Source: a virus
Length of the DNA stretch: 38,762 nucleotides
Direction: 5' to 3' (one strand)
Virus record (IMG/VR): IMGVR_UViG_3300006923_000059
Coordinates: 1-38,762 of that record
In this document: positions 16,417-26,728 of the stretch, in pieces
How positions within the stretch are numbered: position 1 is the stretch's first letter
Layout of the letters: the number at the start of each line of letters is the position of its first letter
Position numbers and translations under genes: made by a program
Notes under the pieces: generated by a model
What the model was told of the DNA's origin: nothing
Seen by the model: only the letters and a program-made list of their open reading frames with translations
Databases searched by the model: none

Positions 16417-17754
16417 CTACTTCTTTGTGATGTTTGCATTGCCGGTTGTTGAACTCGCAATTCCATTTATTGCCAAATCTAATGCATCAAGTTTGGTTTG
16501 CATTTCATTGAGTGCTTCTGCAAGGTCGGACACTTTTACATTCTCATTTTCTGCAATTATCTTTGTTGCATCTATTTCAACAACTTTGATAGAATCTGGA
16601 ATAGACATCGCATGTGTTTTCATTGCAGCACCACTCCCCCTGATTGCATCTGATCCACTATAAACATAAAATTCAATTGGCATATCTTTGTCAGTGTCAC
16701 CGTCTGAAACTCTTATAGTCTTTAATGAATTATTTCTAGATATTCCTGGATATTGATATGTCTTGTAACTAAAAGAACTTGCGGTAAATAATAAACCATT
16801 ACTCACATTTATAACTGCTCCATTTGTTATAAACTGTTCAAACTTTCCATAATATGAACTAGAGAATGTAACTCTTATAGTCTTTTGTGCAGAATTAATG
16901 TCTTTAATATATCCAACTAGTTTAGAAGAACCACTTTTGATGATAATTCTTTTATTGTTTATATTAGAAGTTGGAATCTCTTTCACATTTATTTCCAAAA
17001 CGGTACTACAAATATCACCTATGGTTTTATATGCAGTATAATATGTTTCTCCTTTTAATGGGTCTAAATTATAAGTTCCCCCAAGAGGATGCCAACCTCG
17101 TTTGGAAGAACTTGAATCTATCTCCAATCCAGCTGGAACCATCACCATCGAACCTAGGGGAACCGTATTTGTATCTTCCACTACGATTTGTCCACCCTGT
17201 TGATATCCGATATAATTTACTACTTGTCCAGTAAACGGATCATCAGGAGCGACTTGATATATTGGTTTGATAACTTGTGTTGCTTCTGCTGGTGCAAGAT
17301 TTTGAATAACACCTCCAGTTGCAGCACTTAGAAAATAAACATCATTACCACCCGCAGAACCAGTCAAACCAGCCTCTGCATCAATGTGTTGAGAAAGACG
17401 AAGTTTTGTTGTGGGATAATTTATTTGTCCAGATAATACAATGACGGCAGTTGCATCATTACCACTACTAATACTTTCAATGATACCAACAACTTCGGAA
17501 TTTGCAGGAACATCCGCTTGTGCTTTAATATATTTACCACCACTAGGATTAGTTACTGAATCATATGGGATTGCATTATATCTGACTGCATCACCAGCAG
17601 TGACACCATCGTCTCCAGGATGTCCAGACAATCTTCCACCAGAAAAACCACTCAACGGAACAGTCATTAATAATCTTGCACCACTACCCGAAACATCACT
17701 GACATTGACATTTCCTAAAAGATTTGAACTATTTGCTGCGCAACTACTTGACAT
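16417..17754 (-). CDS. Phage virion structural protein, fibre-associated (445 aa)
   Basis: This is a Cys-poor protein whose N-terminal 200 residues contain GDAVRYNAIPYD, GGKYIKAQADVPANSEVVGIIES and GNDVYFLSAATGGVI. These segments recur in altered form in the 778-aa gene just upstream and, as I recall, in fibre or decoration proteins of marine T4-like phages. The C-terminal ~50 residues (VSDLAEALNEMQTKLDALDLAING) look like an amphipathic coiled coil, fitting trimerisation. A clear ribosome site, GGAGATAAC, precedes the ATG at 17754, and the gap to the upstream stop is 13 bp. Its place between wedge and fibre genes suggests a fibre connector or short fibre. No catalytic motif is seen. Confidence 0.75.
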   Translation of the reverse strand: MSSSCAANSSNLLGNVNVSDVSGSGARLLMTVPLSGFSGGRLSGHPGDDGVTAGDAVRYNAIPYDSVTNPSGGKYIKAQADVPANSEVVGIIESISSGNDATAVIVLSGQINYPTTKLRLSQHIDAEAGLTGSAGGNDVYFLSAATGGVIQNLAPAEATQVIKPIYQVAPDDPFTGQVVNYIGYQQGGQIVVEDTNTVPLGSMVMVPAGLEIDSSSSKRGWHPLGGTYNLDPLKGETYYTAYKTIGDICSTVLEINVKEIPTSNINNKRIIIKSGSSKLVGYIKDINSAQKTIRVTFSSSYYGKFEQFITNGAVINVSNGLLFTASSFSYKTYQYPGISRNNSLKTIRVSDGDTDKDMPIEFYVYSGSDAIRGSGAAMKTHAMSIPDSIKVVEIDATKIIAENENVKVSDLAEALNEMQTKLDALDLAINGIASSTTGNANITKK

Positions 17755-17767
17755 TTGTTATCTCCAT

Positions 17768-20104
17768 TTATGACATATTCTCGTCTAATTCTGCATCTGC
17801 AACATAATGAGTAGAAACTTGATCCCATAGAACAGTACCACTAGGAACAATGATAATCATTCCATCTTCGCTTGTATATTCTGCTTTGATTGTTTCCGCT
17901 CCTGCTGAGGCAACTCTTGTTGCACCACCGTAACCTTGTGTTCCGGATGTGTATCTTAAATCTGTTTCAGCAGTTCTATTATATGCATCAGCAGTATAAC
18001 CCGTGTCGGGTGAATAAAATGTAATGGTCGGATTTCCTCTCATTCTAACAGGAAATTTGAAATATAAATCCTTCATTGGTGTAGTTGTAAAATCGACCAC
18101 AGTTGTTGTTGGATTATTTGTATCTTCCATCGTAATACTATGTGTGTTTTCATCAACCTTATAACTTCGCTGATAATACCTATTACACCTTTTCAATTCT
18201 TCATTTTGTTGAACGGATTCGTTCACTGTTGCAACCAAACCTCTTTCTAATTTTACTTTGGCAAAATCAACATCTGTATCCAAGTAAGTTACATTGAAAC
18301 CGACACCGAGGTAGTGTTTACCAGTCGGAATTGTTGTTACTGTTGGTATATTGAACGAGACTTCATATTTCCCCCATAATGTTCCTAGGGACGCATTCGC
18401 AACAGTTGTTGAGGTCGTATTTGATCCATCGTACTGGTTTAGCACAATTCCCATAGTAGATCCAGTTACACCACACTTAGCATGGAATGACAGCGTTACA
18501 TCTTCACCTTTCAAAGTTCTAACATCTTCAATACGATTTTCAATATGAATATAATCACCGTTACTTGGTCCACTGATTGAGTGGTTAGATGTCATATAAT
18601 ATGTTGGACTACCATAAACTTCGGATTGATTCTTAGTAAACTCTTGCCTTTGTAAACTAGCAGAAGTTATTGTTGAACCACCACCAGAAACACCGTTTAG
18701 TCGAACCCATCTGTCTGCAAAATAAGTTGTTTCGATTCCACTATATGTTGAATCTTTTCCTATAGATCTTTGCCATACATCAAATGCACCATTGATTAGA
18801 ATGTTATTGTTGATTGCACTTCCGTATGTTACACCACCCGATGTGGATGATCTATATGCCCATGTTTGACTTCCACCATTGAATGTAGATCGGGCACCTT
18901 CTCCCCCTCCACCCCCAGCATGATTTTGGTTTAGTATCACACCTCTGTTGGTTAGAGATCCACCACTTACAGGCCATGCAACCGCAAACGGTTTTTGGAA
19001 TCCGGCAACAAGATCAGAAGTTAACTTACCGTCCGAATCAACATATAAAATTCCAGTAGATTTATTTACAACAGGAATATTATTCACATGTCCAGATGAT
19101 ACGATTTCCATATAGTCAGTGCCGTCAAGAGTAAATTTATCAACAACTAAACCAACAGCATCAGCAACTGATGTACTATCTGTGCATTTTTGCCAACTAC
19201 CACCTCTATATCCAACGACAACACCACGAACCAAATCTGCGGTAGAATCTGCAATAATAAATTTGTTGTTATCTATCCCACCAGTACCACCAGTGCCAGT
19301 TCCTTGTAGGAACTGTCCGCGATAATTTAGAAATACACCTTCATCTGCGGTCAATCCCAAAAGAATTGGTTTGGAAACTTGACCAGCGATTGTGGGTTCT
19401 GTTGGAGTAAGTCCACCACTATTACCAGGACTTAGGAAATATACCTGTCCAGCAGTAAGTCCAATGTTGTCATCATTAGCAATACTAAAATCACCCTTAA
19501 CTCTACCAGAAAGAGTTGCTTCTATCCATGTATTTGAATTTGTATAGGGTGAAGATGGAATATTAGAACCGTCTACCGGCCATGTAACACCAGAAACAAT
19601 ACCAAAAGTTTCGGCATTAGTTATGGAGTCTGCTTTTCCTAAGAAATATGACTTTCCTCCCAAGCAACTTTCAATACCATCAGAATCTTTCATACCAACA
19701 CGAATAGGCATACCAAAAGTGAAACCTTTTGTTCCTGTAAACCCTTCATTGGAATATAACTTTACTCTAAGATTTGAAAATTCATTTTTACTTAGATCAT
19801 AATTTAGAGTACCGTTGATAGTAACATCACCAGCAAAAGTAGTTCCGTTTGGAATAACTTCTGCAAGACTGCACCTAAATGTTCCTGATGGAAGATCAGG
19901 ACCACTGGTTGCACCACCAACGGGGTCATTTGGTGCAGTAGTTCCTAAAGTAAACACAATACCATCACCAGAAGAACCATTAAATACTTTCAACAAATTG
20001 AGTTTATTTACAACAGATGTGTTGTAATGACTAGCCCAATCAGCAAAGGTATGATTACCTGTTAGGTATGGTATCGAATAATTATTGTTGTCTACATTTG
20101 CCAT
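17768..20104 (-). CDS. Tail fibre protein with carbohydrate-binding-like module (778 aa)
   Basis: The N-terminal half contains repeated beta modules: GMPIRVGMKDSDG, GKSYFLGKAD, GLTAGQVYFLSPGNSGGLTPTEP, KPILLGLTADEG and VVVGYRGGSWQKCTDS. They parallel the 445-aa protein downstream. From residue ~440 it reads INGAFDVWQRSIGKDSTY followed by YFADRWVRLNG, the hallmark start of a jelly-roll, carbohydrate-binding-like region common in phage tail fibres. LSFHAKC and LKRCNRYYQRSY follow further on. The final ~110 residues (from FKFPVRMRGNPTITFYSP) are also typical of fibre C-termini. The role is host-surface recognition on the tail, inferred from these features and its position. AAAGAGATAAAAC precedes the start at 20104. 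Confidence 0.82.
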   Translation of the reverse strand: MANVDNNNYSIPYLTGNHTFADWASHYNTSVVNKLNLLKVFNGSSGDGIVFTLGTTAPNDPVGGATSGPDLPSGTFRCSLAEVIPNGTTFAGDVTINGTLNYDLSKNEFSNLRVKLYSNEGFTGTKGFTFGMPIRVGMKDSDGIESCLGGKSYFLGKADSITNAETFGIVSGVTWPVDGSNIPSSPYTNSNTWIEATLSGRVKGDFSIANDDNIGLTAGQVYFLSPGNSGGLTPTEPTIAGQVSKPILLGLTADEGVFLNYRGQFLQGTGTGGTGGIDNNKFIIADSTADLVRGVVVGYRGGSWQKCTDSTSVADAVGLVVDKFTLDGTDYMEIVSSGHVNNIPVVNKSTGILYVDSDGKLTSDLVAGFQKPFAVAWPVSGGSLTNRGVILNQNHAGGGGGEGARSTFNGGSQTWAYRSSTSGGVTYGSAINNNILINGAFDVWQRSIGKDSTYSGIETTYFADRWVRLNGVSGGGSTITSASLQRQEFTKNQSEVYGSPTYYMTSNHSISGPSNGDYIHIENRIEDVRTLKGEDVTLSFHAKCGVTGSTMGIVLNQYDGSNTTSTTVANASLGTLWGKYEVSFNIPTVTTIPTGKHYLGVGFNVTYLDTDVDFAKVKLERGLVATVNESVQQNEELKRCNRYYQRSYKVDENTHSITMEDTNNPTTTVVDFTTTPMKDLYFKFPVRMRGNPTITFYSPDTGYTADAYNRTAETDLRYTSGTQGYGGATRVASAGAETIKAEYTSEDGMIIIVPSGTVLWDQVSTHYVADAELDENMS

Positions 20105-20133
20105 GTTTTATCTCTTTGTATATGTATATCAGT

Positions 20134-21144
20134 CTACCAGGTGAATAAAATCATATTATTCATATATCTTATTGTTTTTTTGGCCATATTGACTTTACAG
20201 ACCATAGAAATTTGATTATATTCATTTTGGCCTGCATTACTCCAATCGTCTTGTGCATTAGCCGGCCAATAAACCTTATTTACACTTTTCACACCAACTG
20301 CATTGACCGCATATCTACTAGCTCCACAAGCAGCTGGATTTGCAAACCCTGCTGCATTATCACCAAGACCTGGATCACAGATGACCAACGGATCATTGCT
20401 ATCTGAACAGCAAATTTTATAATCACTTTCCAATACAAATCCTACTGGAATTTCAACATCTGGATAGGAAGAAAACGGAATTTCTATTTGAAATGCAAGG
20501 TCAGGAACACCACTACTCCAACTAGAATCGATATAAATCCAATGCTTTAGTCCACTTATTCCAGTTGCAACAGAACCCGTGTTTGGGTTGGGAAGTTCCA
20601 CCAACCACCATCCAGAATTAAATGTAAGTTTGAGTTTTTCTGGAAGTAATTCGACCGTTACTGGTCTATCAGTGTTTGAACCACTGTAAGGTGATTCATA
20701 TGGATGTAAAGGAGTAGAACCCCTCCATCCTGGTCCCGATATTGCATGCATTTGGGAATGACCACCACCGCTGTTTGATCCACCTTGTCCAATAGAAGTG
20801 TTATATTCAAAAGATTCAAAACGACCACCTTCACCATCACCTGGAAAATCCTCATCTGCACCATCCCATAAAGGTCCAGCTCCAGAAGTAATCCAATTAT
20901 TCATCATCGCAATTGAAAGTGTTAGTTGTAATTGAAAATGTTCTTGTATTTCGTTTAGTTCTGATGCTTGTAATGGAAATCCTGGCCGAAATGCAACAAA
21001 TTGATAGTTTTTTGGTTTAGTTCCTTGACCACCCTCAAATACAACTTCACTTTCCACTCTACTGTTGTATGGATGTCCTTCGCTTGGTGAAAGAGGAAAT
21101 GATGGATATCCTCCTGTTTTAATTGGTTCTATACTTCTTGCCAT
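20134..21144 (-). CDS. Virion structural protein with LQASELNEIQ motif (336 aa)
   Basis: Residues ~48-68 read FRPGFPLQASELNEIQEHFQ. A PG..LQA.ELNE.Q signature near the N-terminus is characteristic of a family of phage fibre or baseplate-proximal proteins in T4-like marine phages (DUF4815-like, from memory). The rest is beta-rich with Gly/Ser segments (GQGGSNSGGGHSQMHAISGP), and two CC/C pairs occur at YKICCSDSNDPLVICDPG. No enzyme motif is present. It lies between fibre genes, 22 bp after the 632-aa gene. CTAGGAG precedes the start at 21144. A collar between wedge and fibres is a reasonable but unproven role. Confidence 0.7.
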   Translation of the reverse strand: MARSIEPIKTGGYPSFPLSPSEGHPYNSRVESEVVFEGGQGTKPKNYQFVAFRPGFPLQASELNEIQEHFQLQLTLSIAMMNNWITSGAGPLWDGADEDFPGDGEGGRFESFEYNTSIGQGGSNSGGGHSQMHAISGPGWRGSTPLHPYESPYSGSNTDRPVTVELLPEKLKLTFNSGWWLVELPNPNTGSVATGISGLKHWIYIDSSWSSGVPDLAFQIEIPFSSYPDVEIPVGFVLESDYKICCSDSNDPLVICDPGLGDNAAGFANPAACGASRYAVNAVGVKSVNKVYWPANAQDDWSNAGQNEYNQISMVCKVNMAKKTIRYMNNMILFTW

Positions 21145-21166
21145 TTTTATAAACTCCTAGTTATGT

Positions 21167-23065
21167 TCAAAATAAATTATTTCCTGTTCCAACAATTACC
21201 TCAAATACAACATTTAACGAATGTCCTATACCACTACTTCCTAGTTTTGCTTGATCTGGTATATTTATTTTGGTTGAGTTCTGGTGATATAATTTGGTCG
21301 ATTGTGCATCAAGAATTTCACCTGTCTTTTTGTTCGTTGGTGGTATCGAAGATGTTGTCGTAAAGACATCTCCTTGTTCGTCGGTAAACGTCATATTGGT
21401 TGTTGTATCATTGTCTAAATTTCCTGCATAAAACTCAAATATGGTGTTGGATCCGCTTACGTGTTTAAATCCGGCAACACTAGAATATTTAGCATCGTTG
21501 TCATTTTTATAATATTTTGTCTTTTTCAATAATTGGTTTGATTGCCATTGATCATTCGATAAGCTCGGAGACCCAGATGTATCTACAGACAGTTCGTTTT
21601 TAAATGTCAACCTTGCACTTCTTGTAACTTTACTAGAATCTGAAAAATATTTTCCACCATCTTGTGTAATTAAAGTTCCTATACCATAACTATCGAATGT
21701 GTCTACGGCAGTAAGTTCAGCGATTTCTGATAAATTAATAGTTTTTCTAATCATTAGTTGTTTTGGTAATAATTGATGAATGTCTTTGTGAAGGTCTGGA
21801 ACCATTACAATTCTAAAATATTTTTCGTCTGCATTGGGCCAAATTTCTCGCAGTAGAGTTATATCTATTTTTGGAATTGATGTATATTGACCATAACTCA
21901 CGGCACTAATTCCACTAACATATGATTCACCCTTACTTCCCACAACCGTAAGGTGATATACAGTATTGGTTTTATTTGGATCTTGGGATCCTTCTATTAG
22001 TGTTATAACTTTTTCTTTATCATGCCAATCTTTATTAATTTTTCTTACAGAAGAATGAAGATCGGTAAATTCACTTGTAAGATGAATGAACACCATTCCA
22101 TTTCCTGTATTCTTCCACCAGTTACTATAAAGTGCATTTTGCTTTGCAGTTCCGTTTACAGGAAGATTTATATCGTTTAATATTGAATCATTTCCGTCAA
22201 CAACCTCTATCTTACAACTACACGGTCCACAGTTTGTTGGAAAATTATCATCAGTACAATTCAAACATTCATCACCAGTACCACCAATGAAAGGATTAAA
22301 AACATATTTCATGTTCATTGCTTGTGCAAGTTCTAAACATCTGTAACACTTGGTACAGGTACATTTATAATACTCACCTGGTGCATATGTGACTCCTGCA
22401 ACAGAATCATAATGATTCTCTTTATAATAGAGACAACATGTACCAGTTCTTTGTTCATTTCCAGATCCACAAATATTTGTAGATTGACTCACGACATCAA
22501 TCGAATTCAATTCAATATAATCTTTGATATCGTCGTCAGAGTTACGAACTTTAATATACTTATCAGACAAATCATCAATTCCATTTGAGATTTGTGCAAC
22601 CATGCTGCAGATCCATCCATTTTTGGTTTCAAATAAACCAGGTCCTCTATTGCTTGGAATATCGTCTTTGAATGAATATGCTGTATAATTTTTTTCTTGC
22701 CATTGTGCGTTTGAATTATTTCCAAAAACAACAATCAATTCTCCACTGGAAGTCAAATGCCATGCTTTATTACTTTTTGTGGATGACTCACCTGTACCTT
22801 TGAAGTATCCAATATTAGTGGTACTCGTTGATACTATTTTTGAATGTCCTTCTGGTACTGCTGCTACAGAAAAAATTTCGTTTTTGCCTATTTCAAACGC
22901 AACAGCCATTCCGTTTTTGAAATTTCTTTCTGCCTGAGATGTATTATTTATTACATCATCTTTGTTGGAATTTGCAAATATTAATGCCAATCCTTCCTCT
23001 TCATGAAAAGAATTGATAGCGTCATCAACATTTCTTGCTAGTATTGGTGATCTGTTATTTGACAT
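21167..23065 (-). CDS. Virion structural protein with central Cys cluster (632 aa)
   Basis: I do not recognise a family. The N-terminus (SNNRSPILARNVDDAINSF) and the beta-rich body look like a virion structural protein. Residues ~198-283 carry a dense Cys cluster: GTCCLYYKENHYD, YYKCTCTKCYRCLELA, CLNCTDDNFPTNCGPCSC. This resembles the Cys inserts seen elsewhere in this operon. The C-terminal half is Cys-free. The gene sits between the gp7/gp8-position protein and the LQASELNEIQ protein, 9 bp after the former, with GGAATTT before the ATG. The Cys cluster could coordinate metal or form disulfides. Confidence 0.72.
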   Translation of the reverse strand: MSNNRSPILARNVDDAINSFHEEEGLALIFANSNKDDVINNTSQAERNFKNGMAVAFEIGKNEIFSVAAVPEGHSKIVSTSTTNIGYFKGTGESSTKSNKAWHLTSSGELIVVFGNNSNAQWQEKNYTAYSFKDDIPSNRGPGLFETKNGWICSMVAQISNGIDDLSDKYIKVRNSDDDIKDYIELNSIDVVSQSTNICGSGNEQRTGTCCLYYKENHYDSVAGVTYAPGEYYKCTCTKCYRCLELAQAMNMKYVFNPFIGGTGDECLNCTDDNFPTNCGPCSCKIEVVDGNDSILNDINLPVNGTAKQNALYSNWWKNTGNGMVFIHLTSEFTDLHSSVRKINKDWHDKEKVITLIEGSQDPNKTNTVYHLTVVGSKGESYVSGISAVSYGQYTSIPKIDITLLREIWPNADEKYFRIVMVPDLHKDIHQLLPKQLMIRKTINLSEIAELTAVDTFDSYGIGTLITQDGGKYFSDSSKVTRSARLTFKNELSVDTSGSPSLSNDQWQSNQLLKKTKYYKNDNDAKYSSVAGFKHVSGSNTIFEFYAGNLDNDTTTNMTFTDEQGDVFTTTSSIPPTNKKTGEILDAQSTKLYHQNSTKINIPDQAKLGSSGIGHSLNVVFEVIVGTGNNLF

Positions 23066-23074
23066 ATAAATTCC

Positions 23075-24457
23075 TTAGCATTTGGTATACCCCGTACATC
23101 CTGTCAATCCTATATTTGGACTATCTTCGGCAGGACTTAATTGTATGAACTCTCCTATATATATCTCCCTAAATGGAATGCTGTGATCTGCATCACCACA
23201 AATTCCTCTTGCCCAGTCTGGATAGAAAAATGTTGGTGAACCAAATGTTCTTCCCATACCTTTTGCACAATTCTCAACACCACCCCACGCAGCCATACTT
23301 GATGTTGAACTATAACCTTCTATGCAAATTCCACCCGATCCAATTCCGTCCCAAGCACTACCATAAGTCCATCCTGTGCTTCCACCGTAAAGTTGTTCTG
23401 AAACACCATTAAACATTGCAGTAGGACCATCAAAAGTATAACCACTACCAGAACACCCTGCACAGTATTGTATGGTTGATTCGTCCATCATTCTGTATGG
23501 GAAATAATTTTCCAATTTTGGTGACTCGCCGAATGCAAATCCTCCACTCCAATCATCTGGTGGAACATAATCCGATTCGGTTTTTTCCCAAAATCCTTTC
23601 ATCCCAGCAGGATGTAATAATTCATGTAATATATCAAAATAAATCGGCAATCCAGTTTCTTCATCAACATCATTAACATATCCTTTAAGAACATAAGAAT
23701 ATTCTTGATACCAATAACTATCCTGTATTACATACCTACCATTTAAATAACTACCACCCATATTCCATTTGGGTGGTCCAATCTCTCCTCTGTTACCATC
23801 ATAAATATCTTCTACAAGACCACCATAATGTCCAGTCACACCACCAACTTGAACTACACCCCATCCATCAAATTTACCACCATTTAGTCTGAGTATATCT
23901 GCCTTTGGATAAAAGAATTCGGTGCTTTCTTTGATACCATCTCGGTCAACTTCTACTCGTTCTTTATATAAAGAAGAAAAGAAATACCTATATGCATCTT
24001 CTGTACTTTTTCGTTGATAAAACCCCTGTCTAATGTTTTTTATAAAGTTACGAATTCCTTGACTTGTATCGGTTCCGTCTGGTCCAGCAGTTGCACCAAT
24101 ATACCATTCTGGAAAACCAGATGCATATGAATATGTAAAGTGTTTTAGAAATTCGACCGGAGTTTCACCTATATCCATTAACTGTCGAATACCCGCCGAA
24201 TTAAAATTCGTAGGTATTAGTTTATATTCACTATAATTATATAACCAATCATAATATGATTGTGTGAAATTTATCAGATGTGTGGTTGGTGGATTTGCTT
24301 CGCTCTTTTCCACAATCCACCTTGGAAACATTACACGAACATCAAGAGATGTTTTTGGTATTTTACTAGAGATATTCTCTACTTTTTGACCCAATAAGAG
24401 TAAAAAATAGTTTTCGTTTTGATCTGCTTGTGTAAATGGTATACCACCAAAGAACAT
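23075..24457 (-). CDS. Baseplate wedge-associated structural protein (gp7/gp8 position)
   Basis: The N-terminal part contains YYDWLYNYSEYKLIPTNF, LKHFTYSYASGFPEWYIG and, near residues 150-170, AYRYFFSSLYKERVEV followed by YPKADILRLNGGKFDGWG. That last combination is familiar from large baseplate wedge proteins of T4-like marine phages. From residue ~331 the protein changes to a Gly/Cys-containing region (CAGCSGSGYTF, GGICIEGYSSTSSM, GICGDADH, GLTGCTGYTKC). The gene directly follows gp6, where T4 relatives place gp7 and gp8. Length, 460 aa, is far below T4 gp7, so I do not assign the symbol. GTAGGAGTAGGT upstream is a good ribosome site. Confidence 0.7.
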   Translation of the reverse strand: MFFGGIPFTQADQNENYFLLLLGQKVENISSKIPKTSLDVRVMFPRWIVEKSEANPPTTHLINFTQSYYDWLYNYSEYKLIPTNFNSAGIRQLMDIGETPVEFLKHFTYSYASGFPEWYIGATAGPDGTDTSQGIRNFIKNIRQGFYQRKSTEDAYRYFFSSLYKERVEVDRDGIKESTEFFYPKADILRLNGGKFDGWGVVQVGGVTGHYGGLVEDIYDGNRGEIGPPKWNMGGSYLNGRYVIQDSYWYQEYSYVLKGYVNDVDEETGLPIYFDILHELLHPAGMKGFWEKTESDYVPPDDWSGGFAFGESPKLENYFPYRMMDESTIQYCAGCSGSGYTFDGPTAMFNGVSEQLYGGSTGWTYGSAWDGIGSGGICIEGYSSTSSMAAWGGVENCAKGMGRTFGSPTFFYPDWARGICGDADHSIPFREIYIGEFIQLSPAEDSPNIGLTGCTGYTKC

Positions 24458-24468
24458 TATACCTACTC

Positions 24469-26259
24469 CTACTGAATGTTAATTCTTTCTATTTGTAAAT
24501 CCAAAGTCAACTGAGAAACAATATTTTCCTTTGCATCAAAAATTGAACCTACAGGAAAACATGTAATTTCAAATGGTTCTGCAGCAACACCCTGATTGAT
24601 ATAAATTATACCTTTCTTTGGTACAAATGATCCAGCATCCGATAAAACACTTGTTGTATTATTTTGGTTTTGATAATATGCTTGTAGTTTTTGTGATCCA
24701 TCTCGTTTAACAGAACCGACCGTTCTCAATTTTATAAGTTGATCATGTGGTACATTACCATCACTCCATTTTGTACCCACCCTAAAACTAGAAGTAGTTA
24801 GAGTATGTGATTGTAATTCGTTTTTAAAGTTGACTTTTTTCACACCAAGATCTGGACCAAGATCAACCATAGACCTTACCAAAAAGTAAAAATCACCAGA
24901 AGATGTTGAAATTGCTTGGGGGTCTACCGAATTTATTTCATTAGAAATTTCAGATATATTATATTTATTTTCAAACCTTTTCGGAAATTTACGAGACAGA
25001 GATTCATCAATTAATCCCATAATCTGTTCTCTTGAATTTGCAGATTTCATAGAATCCCAATAAATCGTACCACTAAAAACAACATTAACTATTTCTGGTG
25101 ATAAAAATTCTGGCAAAATAGTAACACAAGTTTTTTCTTTTAGTGTAGATATTGCGGTTTCGCCAGAAACTATCAGATCGATAGGATTTTCTTCGTTGAT
25201 AGAAACAAAAACCCTACCATACATCGGGGGGTCCATATCTTCACCACCCCATACATTAAAGACTTCAAGCGGATCTGCTGTATCTCCAACAAACCCTCTA
25301 CTTGCTAATAATGCTCTACAATCTTCCACCGTTACTGCACGATCTTGTGCAGCAAACCACTTTGGTGCAAAGAATCGAATCATATCTAAGTTTGGTTCGT
25401 CTGATCCACCAGAAGAGAGAGAAACCGTATCGGTTTCTGCGGCAACTACAAGACCATGAACATTCCACGCACCAACTTCATTTGCCCCTTTACCACTACT
25501 TTTCAAATATGATACTCTAATAAGATCGTTTGTAGTTATTTGTTGTCCAATTTGAGTTACACTTTCACTTCCGACATTACCACCAAATACAACAAAAAAT
25601 CCCAACTCTGATCTTTCTAACCAATATACTTTACTGAATTCGTCTAAACCAGTCTCTATATTGTTTGATTTTGCCCATTCTTTCCATTCACCCGTTTGTG
25701 AATCTTTCACTTCGACTGAAATTGTACTGATGTCGATATCTAACCCATGTAAAAAGGCCTTTTGAGTTTCTTGACTTACTATCAAAGGAACTTCTTTAAT
25801 CAGAGACTTTCCTTCTACAATTTCCGCGATAACTTCTCCATCTAAATTCAACCTATAATCTTGAATCGTATAAAATGAATACGGAACACCCTCTCCATTA
25901 TATCCAGAAAATCTAGTATATTTTGGTATTGGGGTTCCTTCAACTCCACCATGCCTGATTTTTGCTTTACCCCTTGCAGATGTTTTTGCCGGAACAACAA
26001 ATCCCAAAGGTTTTACTAATGATATGATAGACTCTATTCGTTGAGCAGAGTCTAAAAACATTTCAGTAGAAACCATATTAGCATAATAACCATAATACAT
26101 TGTGTTATATGCCAATACATCTATGAGTACCTGAGCAGCAGATCCTGCGTAATTATAATCTTTTAGTATATCTTGTGTTTTTAGATAATCTATGATACTA
26201 TCTTTTATATCATAAAAATCTAATTTTCCTAATTGTGTATTTGGAGATTGTGAATTCAT
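24469..26259 (-). CDS. 6: Baseplate wedge protein gp6 (baseplate J-like)
   Basis: The N-terminal ~110 residues contain AYNTMYYGYYANMVSTEMFLD followed by RIESIISLVKPLGFVVPAKTSARGKAKI, a strong gp6 signature. Near residues 290-320 the segment WFAAQDRAVTVEDCRALLASRGF matches the conserved AVT..DY..L motif of baseplate J-like proteins. At 596 aa it is slightly shorter than T4 gp6 (660 aa). In T4, gp6 dimers form the continuous inner ring of the baseplate and join the wedges. The start ATG at 26259 lies 1 bp past the gp25 stop codon, and its ribosome site (AAAGGTAAGA) lies inside the end of gp25, implying coupled translation. Confidence 0.92.
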   Translation of the reverse strand: MNSQSPNTQLGKLDFYDIKDSIIDYLKTQDILKDYNYAGSAAQVLIDVLAYNTMYYGYYANMVSTEMFLDSAQRIESIISLVKPLGFVVPAKTSARGKAKIRHGGVEGTPIPKYTRFSGYNGEGVPYSFYTIQDYRLNLDGEVIAEIVEGKSLIKEVPLIVSQETQKAFLHGLDIDISTISVEVKDSQTGEWKEWAKSNNIETGLDEFSKVYWLERSELGFFVVFGGNVGSESVTQIGQQITTNDLIRVSYLKSSGKGANEVGAWNVHGLVVAAETDTVSLSSGGSDEPNLDMIRFFAPKWFAAQDRAVTVEDCRALLASRGFVGDTADPLEVFNVWGGEDMDPPMYGRVFVSINEENPIDLIVSGETAISTLKEKTCVTILPEFLSPEIVNVVFSGTIYWDSMKSANSREQIMGLIDESLSRKFPKRFENKYNISEISNEINSVDPQAISTSSGDFYFLVRSMVDLGPDLGVKKVNFKNELQSHTLTTSSFRVGTKWSDGNVPHDQLIKLRTVGSVKRDGSQKLQAYYQNQNNTTSVLSDAGSFVPKKGIIYINQGVAAEPFEITCFPVGSIFDAKENIVSQLTLDLQIERINIQ

Positions 26260-26260
26260 A

Positions 26261-26728
26261 TTATCTTACCTTTATTATTCCTATATTAATTGAATCTCTT
26301 AAGTGTTTTCCGTCTAAACTAACCTTATTTAAGAAATATGAAATGTAAACATATAACATATTGGTGTCAGATGCATATGCTTTTGCATCTGATATATTAT
26401 GTCCGGGAACCGTAGAAGATTGTTCTGTGATGGGAGCATCATTTATTATGATATCATCCGTTCTAACTCTCGGTTCAAACAGTTTTATAGCATCCCTCAA
26501 TTCCATTTCCAACCTCATATTATCCATAGGACTAAAATTTTCAAACAACATATCATTGATTCTGGTGCCAAATTTTCTATTGAACGGTTTTTCACCAGGG
26601 ATAGTCAGAATAAGGTTAATAAGAGATTGTCTTACTGCATAGACATCTTTCATCAAAGAAACATCTCCTGTGAATTTGTTTTTGCTAAAATTTATATCAA
26701 TATCTGAATTTACGGTAGAAAGTGCCAT
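26261..26728 (-). CDS. 25: Baseplate wedge protein gp25 (GPW/gp25 family)
   Basis: The segment AVRQSLINLILTIPGEKPF, then NRKFGTRINDMLFENFSPMD and LRDAIKLFEPRV, is the GPW/gp25 core motif. This includes the EKPFN..FG element typical of contractile-tail sheath-platform proteins. At 155 aa it is slightly longer than T4 gp25 (132 aa). In T4, gp25 sits at the inner wedge and nucleates sheath polymerisation. AGGAGATTAAT precedes the ATG at 26728. The gene is followed immediately by gp6, a pairing seen in most contractile tail systems. Confidence 0.93.
   Translation of the reverse strand: MALSTVNSDIDINFSKNKFTGDVSLMKDVYAVRQSLINLILTIPGEKPFNRKFGTRINDMLFENFSPMDNMRLEMELRDAIKLFEPRVRTDDIIINDAPITEQSSTVPGHNISDAKAYASDTNMLYVYISYFLNKVSLDGKHLRDSINIGIIKVR

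Noticed and set aside
23075-24457. Naming this gene gp8 or gp7
   Set aside because: Position fits, but length and the Gly/Cys C-terminal third do not allow a safe choice by eye.
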